The notes beneath the pieces were generated by a model. It made no database searches. It was not told the origin of the DNA and saw only the letters and a list, made by a program, of their open reading frames with translations. DNA of 41,583 nucleotides from Azospirillum oleiclasticum. Its GTDB lineage: Bacteria; Pseudomonadota; Alphaproteobacteria; Azospirillales; Azospirillaceae. Position numbers and translations under genes: made by a program. The stretch is taken from contig NZ_JABFFR010000063.1 in NCBI RefSeq assembly GCF_013423485.1, forward strand, positions 1-41,583, written 5' to 3'. Positions 16,095 through 24,531 of the stretch are shown one piece after another. Numbering within the stretch: the stretch's first letter is position 1; every line of letters begins with the position of its first letter.

Positions 16095-17179
16095 CCCGCA
16101 ACGACCAGCCGCGGCGCGTCCTGATCGTCGACGACAGCGCCTTCATGCGGGCCTCGCTCCGCCACATCGTCGGCGCCCTGCCCGGCTTCACGGTGGCCGG
16201 GGAGGCCAAGGACGGGCGCGAGGCGGTGGAGGTGATCCGTCGCGACCGGCCGGACATCGTGACGCTCGACATCGACATGCCCCTGCTGGACGGCATCGGC
16301 GTGCTGCGCGAGCTCCGGCCGGTGCCCGGCACCGCACCGCTGTTCATCATGGTCAGCGCCTTCACCACGGCGGGGGCCGACCTGACCCTGACGGCGCTCG
16401 GCTGCGGGGCCATCGATTTCGTGCCCAAGGCGTCGGAGCATTTCCGCACCGATCTGGCGCAGGTCGGCGATCTCCTGCGCAGCAAGCTCGCCATCGCCGG
16501 GGCGGTGCTGGCCGGGCAGGACGGCCGGTCGCGCCCCCTCCCGGTGGCCGCGCCACGCCCGTCCCGGCCGGCAGCCGCCCCACCGGCGGGGGTCACCACG
16601 GCGGGCGTGCCGGACGTGGTGGTGGTCGCCTGCTCCACCGGCGGGCCGCAGACGCTGCCGGAGCTGTTGCGCCCGCTCTGCCCCTGCCCGGTGCCGGTGG
16701 TGGTGGCGCAGCACATCCCGCCGGTGTTCAGCCGCAGCCTCGCGGCGTCGCTCGCCGTGTCGGTGGAGTGCCCGGTGGTGGAGGCGGAGGACGGCAAGCC
16801 GCTGGCCGCCGGCACCGTCCATGTGCTGCCCGGCGGCTTCAACGGCGAGCTGGTGCGGCTGCGCCCCGGCGTGCTGGCGGTGCGGCTGACCGAGGGTGGT
16901 GCCGCACTCCACCGGCCCAACGCCGACATCCTGTTCCGCTCCGCGGCGCTGACCGCCCGGCGCCCGGTCGGGATCATCCTGACCGGCATGGGCTGCGACG
17001 GCACGGAAGGCGCGCGGGCGCTGGTGCAGCGCGGCTGCCCGGTGCTGGTGCAGGACCCGGCGACGGCCGTCATCTGGGGCATGCCGCGCGCCGCCATCGA
17101 CGCCGGCCTCGCCAGCGAGGTGCTGGACCCGGCCGCCATCGGCCGCCGCGTCGCCCTCATGACGGGGCGCCGGGAATGA
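16091..17179 (+). CDS. cheB: Chemotaxis-specific protein-glutamate methylesterase CheB
   Basis: This 362-residue enzyme removes receptor methyl groups and deamidates Gln. The N-terminal receiver has LIVDDSAFMR and phosphoacceptor Asp60 (IVTLDIDMP). An Ala/Pro-rich linker leads to the methylesterase domain with the complete triad: Ser182 in VVACSTGGPQTL, His208 in VVAQHIPPVFS and Asp303 in TGMGCDGTEG. ATGA overlaps join it to the double-CheW gene and to cheA. Phosphorylation by CheA should activate it, closing the feedback loop with CheR. A second, esterase-less CheB-type receiver is encoded earlier in the same operon. Confidence 0.95.
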   Translation: MTRNDQPRRVLIVDDSAFMRASLRHIVGALPGFTVAGEAKDGREAVEVIRRDRPDIVTLDIDMPLLDGIGVLRELRPVPGTAPLFIMVSAFTTAGADLTLTALGCGAIDFVPKASEHFRTDLAQVGDLLRSKLAIAGAVLAGQDGRSRPLPVAAPRPSRPAAAPPAGVTTAGVPDVVVVACSTGGPQTLPELLRPLCPCPVPVVVAQHIPPVFSRSLAASLAVSVECPVVEAEDGKPLAAGTVHVLPGGFNGELVRLRPGVLAVRLTEGGAALHRPNADILFRSAALTARRPVGIILTGMGCDGTEGARALVQRGCPVLVQDPATAVIWGMPRAAIDAGLASEVLDPAAIGRRVALMTGRRE

Positions 17180-19947
17180 CCGTGCTGGACGACCCGATCG
17201 AGGAGTTCTGGTCGCTGTTCGGCGCCGAGCTGGACGAGTATCTGACGGCGATCGAATCCATCCTGGCGGCCAGCCCGGTGGATTCCGCCCGCGTGGACGA
17301 GCTGTTCCGCGCCTTCCACTCGGTCAAGGGCGGGTCGGCGGCGCTGGCGCTGCGCTGCATCGAGACGGTGGCGCACGCGGCGGAGGATGTGCTGCACCTC
17401 GTCCGCGCCGGCAAGCGACCCCTGTCAACCGAGCTGGTCAGCGCCCTGCTGGCGGCGGTGGACGAGATGCGCCGGCTCCAGGGCACGGCGATGGCGACGC
17501 GCCAGGACCAGCCGGTCAACGCCGCCCTGGTCGCCGCCCTCAAGGCGCATCTGGCCGACGCGCCGGCGGCTTCGGCACCGCCGCCGCTTCCGCCGCCCGC
17601 CGCCGCGCCGGCCGAACCGCCCGCCCAAACCCCCCAGGTGGCCGACGCCCCCGCCCTGACCATCGCGGCGGTTGCGCTGGAGGGGTTGCAGGACGCGGTG
17701 CTCGGGCTGATCGGCGCCATCGACGCCGAGGATCCGGCCGACGCCGCCCTGATGCTGGCCGAGGCGGCGGAGGCCGCCAGTCTGGCCGGCATCGCCGTTG
17801 CGGCGCAGCGCCTGACGCCCGGTGACCGCTGGGGTTGGGCGGATCTGGTGCTGCGGCTGCGCGGGGCGGAAACGGCGAGTGGCCGGACGTTGGGTGCGGT
17901 CGCCCTGTCGGCGGCGCTGGAGGCGCCCTTCGCCGACCTGCTGCTGGAGCACGCCGGCACGCTGAAGAGCGCCGCCGACGATCCCGCCGTCTGGCTGCAC
18001 GCCGCCCGGCTGCTGGCGGCGCTGGAGATCGGCACCGCGGTCGAGCTGGCCGAGACCATGGCGTCGCGGCTGCTCACCGGCGAGGGTGCGGAGAGCCGGG
18101 ACGACGCCGACGAACTGGCCGACCTGCTCGCCCTGATCGGCATCTCCGTCAGCGCCGGCATGGAGCTGCCGGCGGAGGAGCTGGCGGCGCTGCGTGCCCG
18201 GTGGCTGGGCGCGACTCCGGCGGTCAACCCGACGGAGGCCGTACCGCCCGCTGGGCGGGCGCATCCCTGGCCGGCCGAGCTGTTGGAGCGCATGGCGCTG
18301 GAGCGGCAGTCCGGCCGCGCCCTCGCCCTGGTGCTGCTCGACCTCGAAAGCGAACCGGCGACGGCCGACACGGTGCTCGACCGTCTGCGCGACGCGCACC
18401 CGCTGTTCAACCGCTCGCGGCTCGACCTCGGCGACGGGCTGTTCGAATACGCGGTGGCGGTGGACGGCGGGCTGGACGCCTTCGCCACGGGTCTGGCCGA
18501 CGCCGACCCGGCCGGCGCCTGCCTGCGCCGCGTCGGCGCCTGCGACGAGGCCGCCGCCCCGCTGGCCGAGCTGCATCCGGCGGTGGCACCCCCTGCCCTT
18601 CCGGCCGCTCCACCCGCCGTGGCGTCTCCGCCACCGCCACCGCCTGCGGACGTGGCGGCCCCCGCCCTTCCCGCCGCCTCCCCCGCCCCGACCGCAGCCC
18701 CACGGCCGGCCGACGCGATGGTGCGGGTGCCGAGTGCCTCCATCGACGCCTTCATGGACGTGATCGGCGACATCCGGCTGGGCCTGACCTCGCTGGCGAT
18801 GGCGCTGGAGGGCGACCGCGGCGGCCGGGCGGTGCGCGACGAGATGCGGCGGATGGAGCGCGCGGTGCGCCAGCTCTACGACGGTGCCGTGGCCTTGCGG
18901 GTGGTGCCGATCGGCACCCTGTTCACCCGGCTGATGCGCCCGATCCGCGACACCGCCGTGCTGGTCGGCAAGGAGGTCGGGCTGGTCACCGCCGGGGAGG
19001 ACGTGCAGGTCGACAAGGCGATGATCGAGATGCTGGTCGACCCTCTCACCCACATCGTCCGCAACTGCGTCGATCACGGCATCGAGGCGCCCGGGCGCCG
19101 CCTCGCCGCCGGCAAGCCTGCCGCCGGGACCATCCGCATCCGGGCGCGCCAGACCGCCAGCCTCGCCATCGTCGAGGTGGCCGACGACGGTGCCGGCATC
19201 GACACCGCGCGGGTGCGCGAGAAGGCGGTCGCCAAGGGGCTGATCGGCGCCCGCGAGGCGGCGGCGCTCGACGACGCCGGGGCGCTGGAGCTGATCCTGC
19301 TGCCGGGATTCTCCACCCGCGACGAGGTGACGGCCACCTCCGGCCGCGGCGTCGGCATGGACATCGTGCAGACGGCCATCCGCAAGCTCGGCGGCCGGCT
19401 GTCCATCGACAGCCGACCGGGGGCCGGCACCCGCATGGTCATCGAATTCCCGGTGTCGGCCGCCATGCAGCGGCTGCTGGCGGTGGAGGTGGCGGGCCAG
19501 ACCCTGGCCATCCACGAACGCACCGTCGGCGAGGTGGTGGACGCCCCGCCGGGATCCCTGCTGACCATCGGCCGGCGGCTGTCGCTGCCGCTGCGCGGCC
19601 GTTTCCTGCCGGTGGTCGATCTCGGACCCCTGCTCGGCCTGCGGCCGGCCGGTGATGCGGCGCCGGAGGGGCGCTGCACCATCGTGGTGGCCGACGACGG
19701 GCAGTCGCGCATCGGGCTGCGCGTCGACCGCATCGAGGCGCGGCGCGAGGTGTTCTTCCGCCGACTCCACCCGCTGATCGAACGCAACCCCCTGATCGCG
19801 GGTGCCGCGGTGATCGGCGCCGGGCAGGTGATGTTCGCGCTCGACACCGCGGCGCTGTTCGACCTGGCCGCCGGCTGGCTGGAACCCGAAACACCGCGGG
19901 CGGAGCACCGCCCCGCGCCGAAGGAGGACCCATGCTCCGCCGCCTGA
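17176..19947 (+). CDS. cheA: Chemotaxis histidine kinase CheA with enlarged middle region
   Basis: This 923-residue kinase starts at an ATG overlapping the cheB stop. The Hpt domain carries phospho-His48 (FRAFHSVKGGSAAL). A Pro/Ala linker (about 128-160) is followed by about 310 mostly helical, Ala-rich residues with no clear second Hpt motif; its end (DAHPLFNRSRLDLGDGLFEY) distantly resembles a response-regulator-binding P2-like part. A second Pro/Ala linker (about 469-515) precedes the dimerisation and ATPase domains: N box HIVRNCVDHGIE (about 625), G1 VADDGAGID, G2 SGRGVGMDIVQ (about 722). The C-terminal CheW-like domain covers about 758-895. At more than 900 residues it is longer than the usual 650-750. 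It should phosphorylate the CheY-like protein, the stand-alone receiver and CheB. Confidence 0.94.
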   Translation: MTVLDDPIEEFWSLFGAELDEYLTAIESILAASPVDSARVDELFRAFHSVKGGSAALALRCIETVAHAAEDVLHLVRAGKRPLSTELVSALLAAVDEMRRLQGTAMATRQDQPVNAALVAALKAHLADAPAASAPPPLPPPAAAPAEPPAQTPQVADAPALTIAAVALEGLQDAVLGLIGAIDAEDPADAALMLAEAAEAASLAGIAVAAQRLTPGDRWGWADLVLRLRGAETASGRTLGAVALSAALEAPFADLLLEHAGTLKSAADDPAVWLHAARLLAALEIGTAVELAETMASRLLTGEGAESRDDADELADLLALIGISVSAGMELPAEELAALRARWLGATPAVNPTEAVPPAGRAHPWPAELLERMALERQSGRALALVLLDLESEPATADTVLDRLRDAHPLFNRSRLDLGDGLFEYAVAVDGGLDAFATGLADADPAGACLRRVGACDEAAAPLAELHPAVAPPALPAAPPAVASPPPPPPADVAAPALPAASPAPTAAPRPADAMVRVPSASIDAFMDVIGDIRLGLTSLAMALEGDRGGRAVRDEMRRMERAVRQLYDGAVALRVVPIGTLFTRLMRPIRDTAVLVGKEVGLVTAGEDVQVDKAMIEMLVDPLTHIVRNCVDHGIEAPGRRLAAGKPAAGTIRIRARQTASLAIVEVADDGAGIDTARVREKAVAKGLIGAREAAALDDAGALELILLPGFSTRDEVTATSGRGVGMDIVQTAIRKLGGRLSIDSRPGAGTRMVIEFPVSAAMQRLLAVEVAGQTLAIHERTVGEVVDAPPGSLLTIGRRLSLPLRGRFLPVVDLGPLLGLRPAGDAAPEGRCTIVVADDGQSRIGLRVDRIEARREVFFRRLHPLIERNPLIAGAAVIGAGQVMFALDTAALFDLAAGWLEPETPRAEHRPAPKEDPCSAA

Positions 19948-21770
19948 GCATCGCCACCCGGCTGGCACTCGCGGCCAGCCTGTTCCTGGCCCCGGTCGGC
20001 TACGGGCTGTGGATTCAGAACGATGCGACCGCCAGGACCATCGCGCTGGCGCGGTTGGAGCTGACGGGTGCGGAGTATCTGCGCGGCATCGAGGCGGTGC
20101 AGTCGGCCATGGCGCGCACCGCGGCCCTGCGCGAGCCGGTGGACAGCACCGCCCTCTCCCACCGGCTGATGGAGCTGCGCGAGCGCTATGGCGCGCTGCT
20201 GGAGACCGAGGCGCTGTCGCTGGAGGCCGAGGCCCTGGTCCGCTCCAAGGATCTCACCCCGACCAAATCGGACTCCCGCCGCGCGCTCCGCCGGCTGGCG
20301 CAGCAGGTGGCGGGGCGCTCCTCGATCATCCTGGACGCCGAGACCGCCTCCTACGCGCTGGGGGACATCTTCGCGATCCGGCTGAACGACCTGCGCGACC
20401 TGTTCGTCGAGCTGCGCCGGATCGACCGCAACGCCACCGGGGACGACGAGGGCCGGCGTGTCGACGGCGCCCTGCTGAACGGCCGCATCGAGATCCTGCT
20501 GGAAGCGGTGGACGACGCGATGGCCACCGCCACCGGGCCCAACGGCGCCCCCTGGCTCAAGGCCACGCTCGACGAGACCTTCGTGCCCTTCAGCCTGATG
20601 ATGGGGCACGCCACCGCCATGGTGGAGACCGGCACCGGCGACGCTGCCCTGGTCCGCGGCACCTTCGACTCCATCGACCGCTTCGGGGCGTCGGCCAACG
20701 CCCGCTTCGTCGAGCTGCTGGAAGGCCGCATCACGCGGCTCCAGGACGAGCGGCTGCGGGTCTTCGCCATCGGCGGCCTGCTGTCGCTGGTCGCCTTCGC
20801 CGCGGTGGTGGCGCTGGTGCGCGCCGGGGTGATCGGCCCGCTGCGCCGCATGACCGACGCGCTGGGGCGGCTGGCCGACGGCGACACGACGGTGGCGGTG
20901 CCGACCACCCGCTTCGACGACGAGGTGGCGGCCCTGGGCGCCGCCATGCTGCGCTTCAAGCGGGCGCTGGAGGAATCGGGCGCCCTGTCCCGCACGGTGG
21001 TGGACTCCACGGTGCAGGTGTCGGTGGCGACGCGCGAGGCCGCCGCCGCGGTCGGCCAGGTGTCGGACGGGGCGCTCGGGCAGATGGCCTCGCTCGACCG
21101 GCTGCGCCAGTCCTTCCTCGACACCCAGGAGGCGATGCGCGCGGTGGTCGCCGTCACCCACACCGGGCAGGACCATTCCCGCAGCTCCGCCCTGCGGCTG
21201 GAGGAGGGGCTGAACGACATGGCGGCGATGACCGCCGCCGTGCGCGAGATCGCCGACCTCAGCACCGAGATCAACCGGGTCACCGCCGCCATCGGCAAGC
21301 TGGCGACCCATTCCAACATCCTGTCCCTGAACGCCTCGATCGAGGCGTCGCGCGCGGGCGAGCACGGGCGCGGCTTCTCCGTCGTGGCCGGCGCCGTCGG
21401 CTCGCTGGCCCAGCAGACGCTGGCCCTGGCGCAGGAGATCGCGGCGCTGGCGCAGCGCAGCCACGAGCGGATCGCCCGCGGCCTGGACATGGCGGCGGCG
21501 GTCGGCCGGCGGATGGAGCAGGTCTCCGCCTCCATCGCCGAGACCGACCGGCTGTCCCAGACCATCGTGGACGAGGTGGCGCGCCAGCGCCACACCATGG
21601 ACGGCATCGAGACGGCGCTGACCGACCTCGCCGTCATCTCCCACACCAACGCCTCGGCGGCGGAGCAGATCGCCGCCACCATGAGCAGCCTCGCCGCGCT
21701 GACCGAGGTGACGCGCGAGCGCGCCGAGGCGGTGGCCGGCGGCCCGGCCGGAAGCCCCGACCCGGCGTGA
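19932..21770 (+). CDS. Methyl-accepting chemotaxis protein with large sensor domain
   Basis: This 612-residue receptor has a first membrane helix at about 8-27, a long periplasmic helical region of about 250 residues (30-275) without a family I recognise, a second membrane helix at about 278-300, HAMP, and a signalling hairpin (SNILSLNASIEASRAGEHGR, then GFSVVAGAVGSLAQQ). The tip has changes from the usual IEAARAGE/VVAEEV. A strong AAGGAGGA site lies before the ATG, inside the end of cheA; the two genes overlap by 16 bases. The signalling domain resembles that of the first MCP of the cluster, suggesting both feed the same CheA array. The ligand is unknown. Confidence 0.93.
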   Translation: MLRRLSIATRLALAASLFLAPVGYGLWIQNDATARTIALARLELTGAEYLRGIEAVQSAMARTAALREPVDSTALSHRLMELRERYGALLETEALSLEAEALVRSKDLTPTKSDSRRALRRLAQQVAGRSSIILDAETASYALGDIFAIRLNDLRDLFVELRRIDRNATGDDEGRRVDGALLNGRIEILLEAVDDAMATATGPNGAPWLKATLDETFVPFSLMMGHATAMVETGTGDAALVRGTFDSIDRFGASANARFVELLEGRITRLQDERLRVFAIGGLLSLVAFAAVVALVRAGVIGPLRRMTDALGRLADGDTTVAVPTTRFDDEVAALGAAMLRFKRALEESGALSRTVVDSTVQVSVATREAAAAVGQVSDGALGQMASLDRLRQSFLDTQEAMRAVVAVTHTGQDHSRSSALRLEEGLNDMAAMTAAVREIADLSTEINRVTAAIGKLATHSNILSLNASIEASRAGEHGRGFSVVAGAVGSLAQQTLALAQEIAALAQRSHERIARGLDMAAAVGRRMEQVSASIAETDRLSQTIVDEVARQRHTMDGIETALTDLAVISHTNASAAEQIAATMSSLAALTEVTRERAEAVAGGPAGSPDPA

Positions 21771-21801
21771 CCCGGCCCCCCGCGTAACCCGACCCCCGCG
21801 T

Positions 21802-21833
21802 AACCCGGCCGCATCCGGCGGGATGGCCGGGTT
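21802..21833 (+). terminator. Hairpin terminator of the chemosensory operon
   Basis: AACCCGGCC (21802-21810) pairs perfectly with GGCCGGGTT (21825-21833) over a 14-base loop, 31 bases after the last MCP stop. No T-run follows. Just before it, a CGCGTAACCCG sequence is repeated. Confidence 0.6.
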
Positions 21834-21903
21834 GCACGCCAGCGCCTCGACCCCGCCGCGCGCCTGCTGTATCAACGTTTCGTAGACATATTAAATACGG
21901 GGC

Positions 21904-24162
21904 GTGGCGTTGCCGGTGCAGGGGGTCTTCGAGGTGGTCGAGCGTGCCGGCGTGTCCAGCTGGATCGCCAGGGGCTGGGCGTTCGATGCGGAAGCGCCGG
22001 ACGCGCCGGTGCGCCTGCGGCTGCGCTGCGAGGAAGGCGTGCTGGGGGAGTTCCTGGCCGACCAGCGCCGACCGGGCGCCGACGGTGCCGGCCGCTGGGA
22101 CTTCGCGCTGCGCCTGCCCGACCGCCTGACCGATGGCCGTCCGCACTGGTTGTCCATCCTGGCGGCGAAGGACGGCCGCGAGCTGCCGCGACGCACCGAC
22201 TCCCTCTTCCACCCCTCCCCCCTTCTCGGGCGGCTGGACGGCATCGTCGATGGCACACTGCATGGCTGGGCCATCGACGAGCGTGCGCCGGGGCAGCCCG
22301 TGGACGTGGTCGTCACCATCGACGGTGCCCGCGCGGGTGTGGTCACCGGCGACCTGAAGCGGCCCGATCTGGCCGCGGCGCTGGGCAGCGACGGCCGGCA
22401 CGGCTTCTGCTTCCCGCTGCCCGCGGCGCTGTTCGACGGCCGCCCGCACCACGTCTCCGCCCGATACGCCAACACCGACCGGGCGCTGGAGGGCGGCCCG
22501 TTGGAGGTGCTGCTGCCGCCCGCCCTGCTGACCGCGCGCCGCCGCACGCTCGACCACCGGCAAACCCGGCACCGCGAGGCGCTGGAGGAGGGCCGCCTCA
22601 TCCTGGCGCGCGAGCCGCTGAACCATCTGGCCGATCCCGACGGCTACCGGCGCTGGCTGGCCGCGCACGAGGCGGTGATCGGCGTGCGGGTCGCGGCGGT
22701 GCCCGGCGGCGGGCCGGACATCCGCGTGCATCCGGTTCCGACCACGGGGGATGCCGAGGGCTTCGCCGCGGTGGTCGCCGGTTCGGGCGGCGACGCGGTG
22801 GTGCTTCTGGAGCCCGGCGCGCGCCTGCACCCGGCCTTCCTGCCGCTGGTGCAGGAGGCCATGGCGGGCGGCGTGGAGATCGTCTATTGCGACGACGATG
22901 CGGACGAGGACGGCGGCGACGATGGCGGCCGGCGCCACAGCCCCCGCTTCAAGCCCGGCTGGGACCCCGACCGTTACCGCGCCTTTCCCTACACCGGCCG
23001 AGCCTGCGCCATCGCGCGCCACCGGCTGGCGGGCGCAGCGGCCGGGGTCGCCCGGAGGGAACGCCCGGCGGACGCGCTGGCCTGGGCGGCGGCGGCGGTC
23101 GACACGGCCTTGCTGACCGTGGCGCCGGAGCGCGTGCATCACCTGCCCTACGTGCTCCACCACGGCCGGGCCTGGACGGAGGACCCGGCGCTTCCCGGCC
23201 GCGCCGTGCGTGTCCGTGCGTGTCTCGATGGTGGCGGCGTACGTGCGGACATCGAGGCATACGGCCAGGGGCGGCTGCGCGTACGCTGGCCGCTGCCGGA
23301 CCCGGCGCCCGCCGTCACCCTGATCATCCCGACCCGCGACCAGGGGCCCCTGCTGAAGGCCTGCCTGGACAGCGTGCGCGCCACGGTGCGCTACCCGCGT
23401 TGCGACATCGTCGTGGTCGACAACGACAGCCGCGACCCGGCGACGCTCGCCCTCCTCGACCGCCTGTCGGGCGAGCCGGATCTGCGGGTGCGGCGCTGGC
23501 CGGGGGCCTTCAACTACGCCGCCCTGCACAACGCGGTCGTGGCCGAGCTCCGCACGCCCTACGTCCTGCTGCTCAACAACGACGTGGAGGCCATCGAGCC
23601 GGGCTGGCTGGAGGAGATGATGGGCCACGCCGTCCGCTCGGAGGTCGGCGCGGTCGGGGCCAAGCTGCTCTACCCCGACGGCATGATCCAGCATGGCGGC
23701 GTGATCGTCGGCCAGCAGGGCGGCGCCGACCACGCCCAGACCGCGTTCCGCGATGGCGAGGACGGCCATCTGCACGGGGCGATGGTTGCGCAGAACGTGT
23801 CGGCGGTGACCGCCGCCTGCATGGTCTGCCGTCGCGCGGATTACCTGGCGGTCGGCGGCATGGACGCGGCGCACCTGCAGGTCGCCTTCAACGACGTGGA
23901 CCTGTGTCTGAAGCTGCGGGCGCTCGGCCGGCGGATCATCTGGACCCCGCACGCCCGGCTCCTCCATCGGGAGTCCGCGACCCGCAAGGCCCTCCGCTCG
24001 CCCGACGACGCCGTGAGGGAGCTGCGGGAGGTGGAATGGCTGCGCGCGACCTGGCGGTTGGACCGCTTCGCCGACCCGTTCCACAGCCCCAACCTGTCCC
24101 TCGGCCCGTTGAGCCATGTGGATTTTCGCTGGCCAGAGCCTGAGCCGCGTCGGCAGGGCTGA
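21904..24162 (+). CDS. GT2 glycosyltransferase with two N-terminal beta-sandwich modules
   Basis: This 752-residue cytoplasmic transferase is probably involved in surface polysaccharide assembly. GTG 21904 is the first in-frame start after a stop codon at 21892; the ribosome-binding site is weak. Residues about 10-95 and 105-200 are two related modules (WIARGWAFDAEAPDAPVRLR and LHGWAIDERAPGQPVDVVV). A middle region of about 260 residues contains a degenerate transferase-like fold with an acidic stretch (CDDDADEDGGDDGG). The catalytic GT-A domain covers about 465-720: VTLIIPTRDQGPLLKACLDS, DIVVVDNDSRD, the metal-binding LLLNNDVEAIEPGW, GAKLLYPDGMIQHGG and FNDVDLCLKLRALGRR. The pattern resembles rhamnosyltransferase-like GT2 enzymes. 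Donor and acceptor are unknown. Confidence 0.85.
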   Translation: MALPVQGVFEVVERAGVSSWIARGWAFDAEAPDAPVRLRLRCEEGVLGEFLADQRRPGADGAGRWDFALRLPDRLTDGRPHWLSILAAKDGRELPRRTDSLFHPSPLLGRLDGIVDGTLHGWAIDERAPGQPVDVVVTIDGARAGVVTGDLKRPDLAAALGSDGRHGFCFPLPAALFDGRPHHVSARYANTDRALEGGPLEVLLPPALLTARRRTLDHRQTRHREALEEGRLILAREPLNHLADPDGYRRWLAAHEAVIGVRVAAVPGGGPDIRVHPVPTTGDAEGFAAVVAGSGGDAVVLLEPGARLHPAFLPLVQEAMAGGVEIVYCDDDADEDGGDDGGRRHSPRFKPGWDPDRYRAFPYTGRACAIARHRLAGAAAGVARRERPADALAWAAAAVDTALLTVAPERVHHLPYVLHHGRAWTEDPALPGRAVRVRACLDGGGVRADIEAYGQGRLRVRWPLPDPAPAVTLIIPTRDQGPLLKACLDSVRATVRYPRCDIVVVDNDSRDPATLALLDRLSGEPDLRVRRWPGAFNYAALHNAVVAELRTPYVLLLNNDVEAIEPGWLEEMMGHAVRSEVGAVGAKLLYPDGMIQHGGVIVGQQGGADHAQTAFRDGEDGHLHGAMVAQNVSAVTAACMVCRRADYLAVGGMDAAHLQVAFNDVDLCLKLRALGRRIIWTPHARLLHRESATRKALRSPDDAVRELREVEWLRATWRLDRFADPFHSPNLSLGPLSHVDFRWPEPEPRRQG

Positions 24163-24531
24163 AACGGTCGCCCGTGTCGTCCGCCCATGACCATTGATTG
24201 TATTTTATGGTCAAAAAGCGACTATTGTTCCATATCCTTGGGCCTGCCCTCCGTGATTGCGGAATTCCGGCCACTCCACTCACAGTAATATCATGCGCCT
24301 TCCTCCGCCCATGGCCGTGTGCCGGCCGGACTGTCACAGAATGCAGCGATATGAGTTGAGAAATTTGGATCGAGAATCGAAAGCATGATGGTATTGATAC
24401 GCCGCTGTCGCGCCGTTCTGCCATACTGAATCGCCTATGACCTTGGCGTTCTGCGCCGGAGTAGCTAGTCTCCCCGGGTCCGGCCGGCTACGTGGCAGCG
24501 GATCGCCGGAAGTCGTTTCATTAGGAAATCG
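24163..24531. other. AT-rich intergenic region between two glycosyltransferase genes
   Basis: No coding frame with local codon bias is seen in these 369 bases. At 24188-24213 there is a 7-bp inverted repeat (TGACCAT ... ATGGTCA) with a 12-base AT-rich loop, which could be an operator or a weak terminator. The low GC content between about 24190 and 24440 suggests the promoter of the downstream glycosyltransferase, but no -35/-10 pair can be fixed. Confidence 0.5.
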
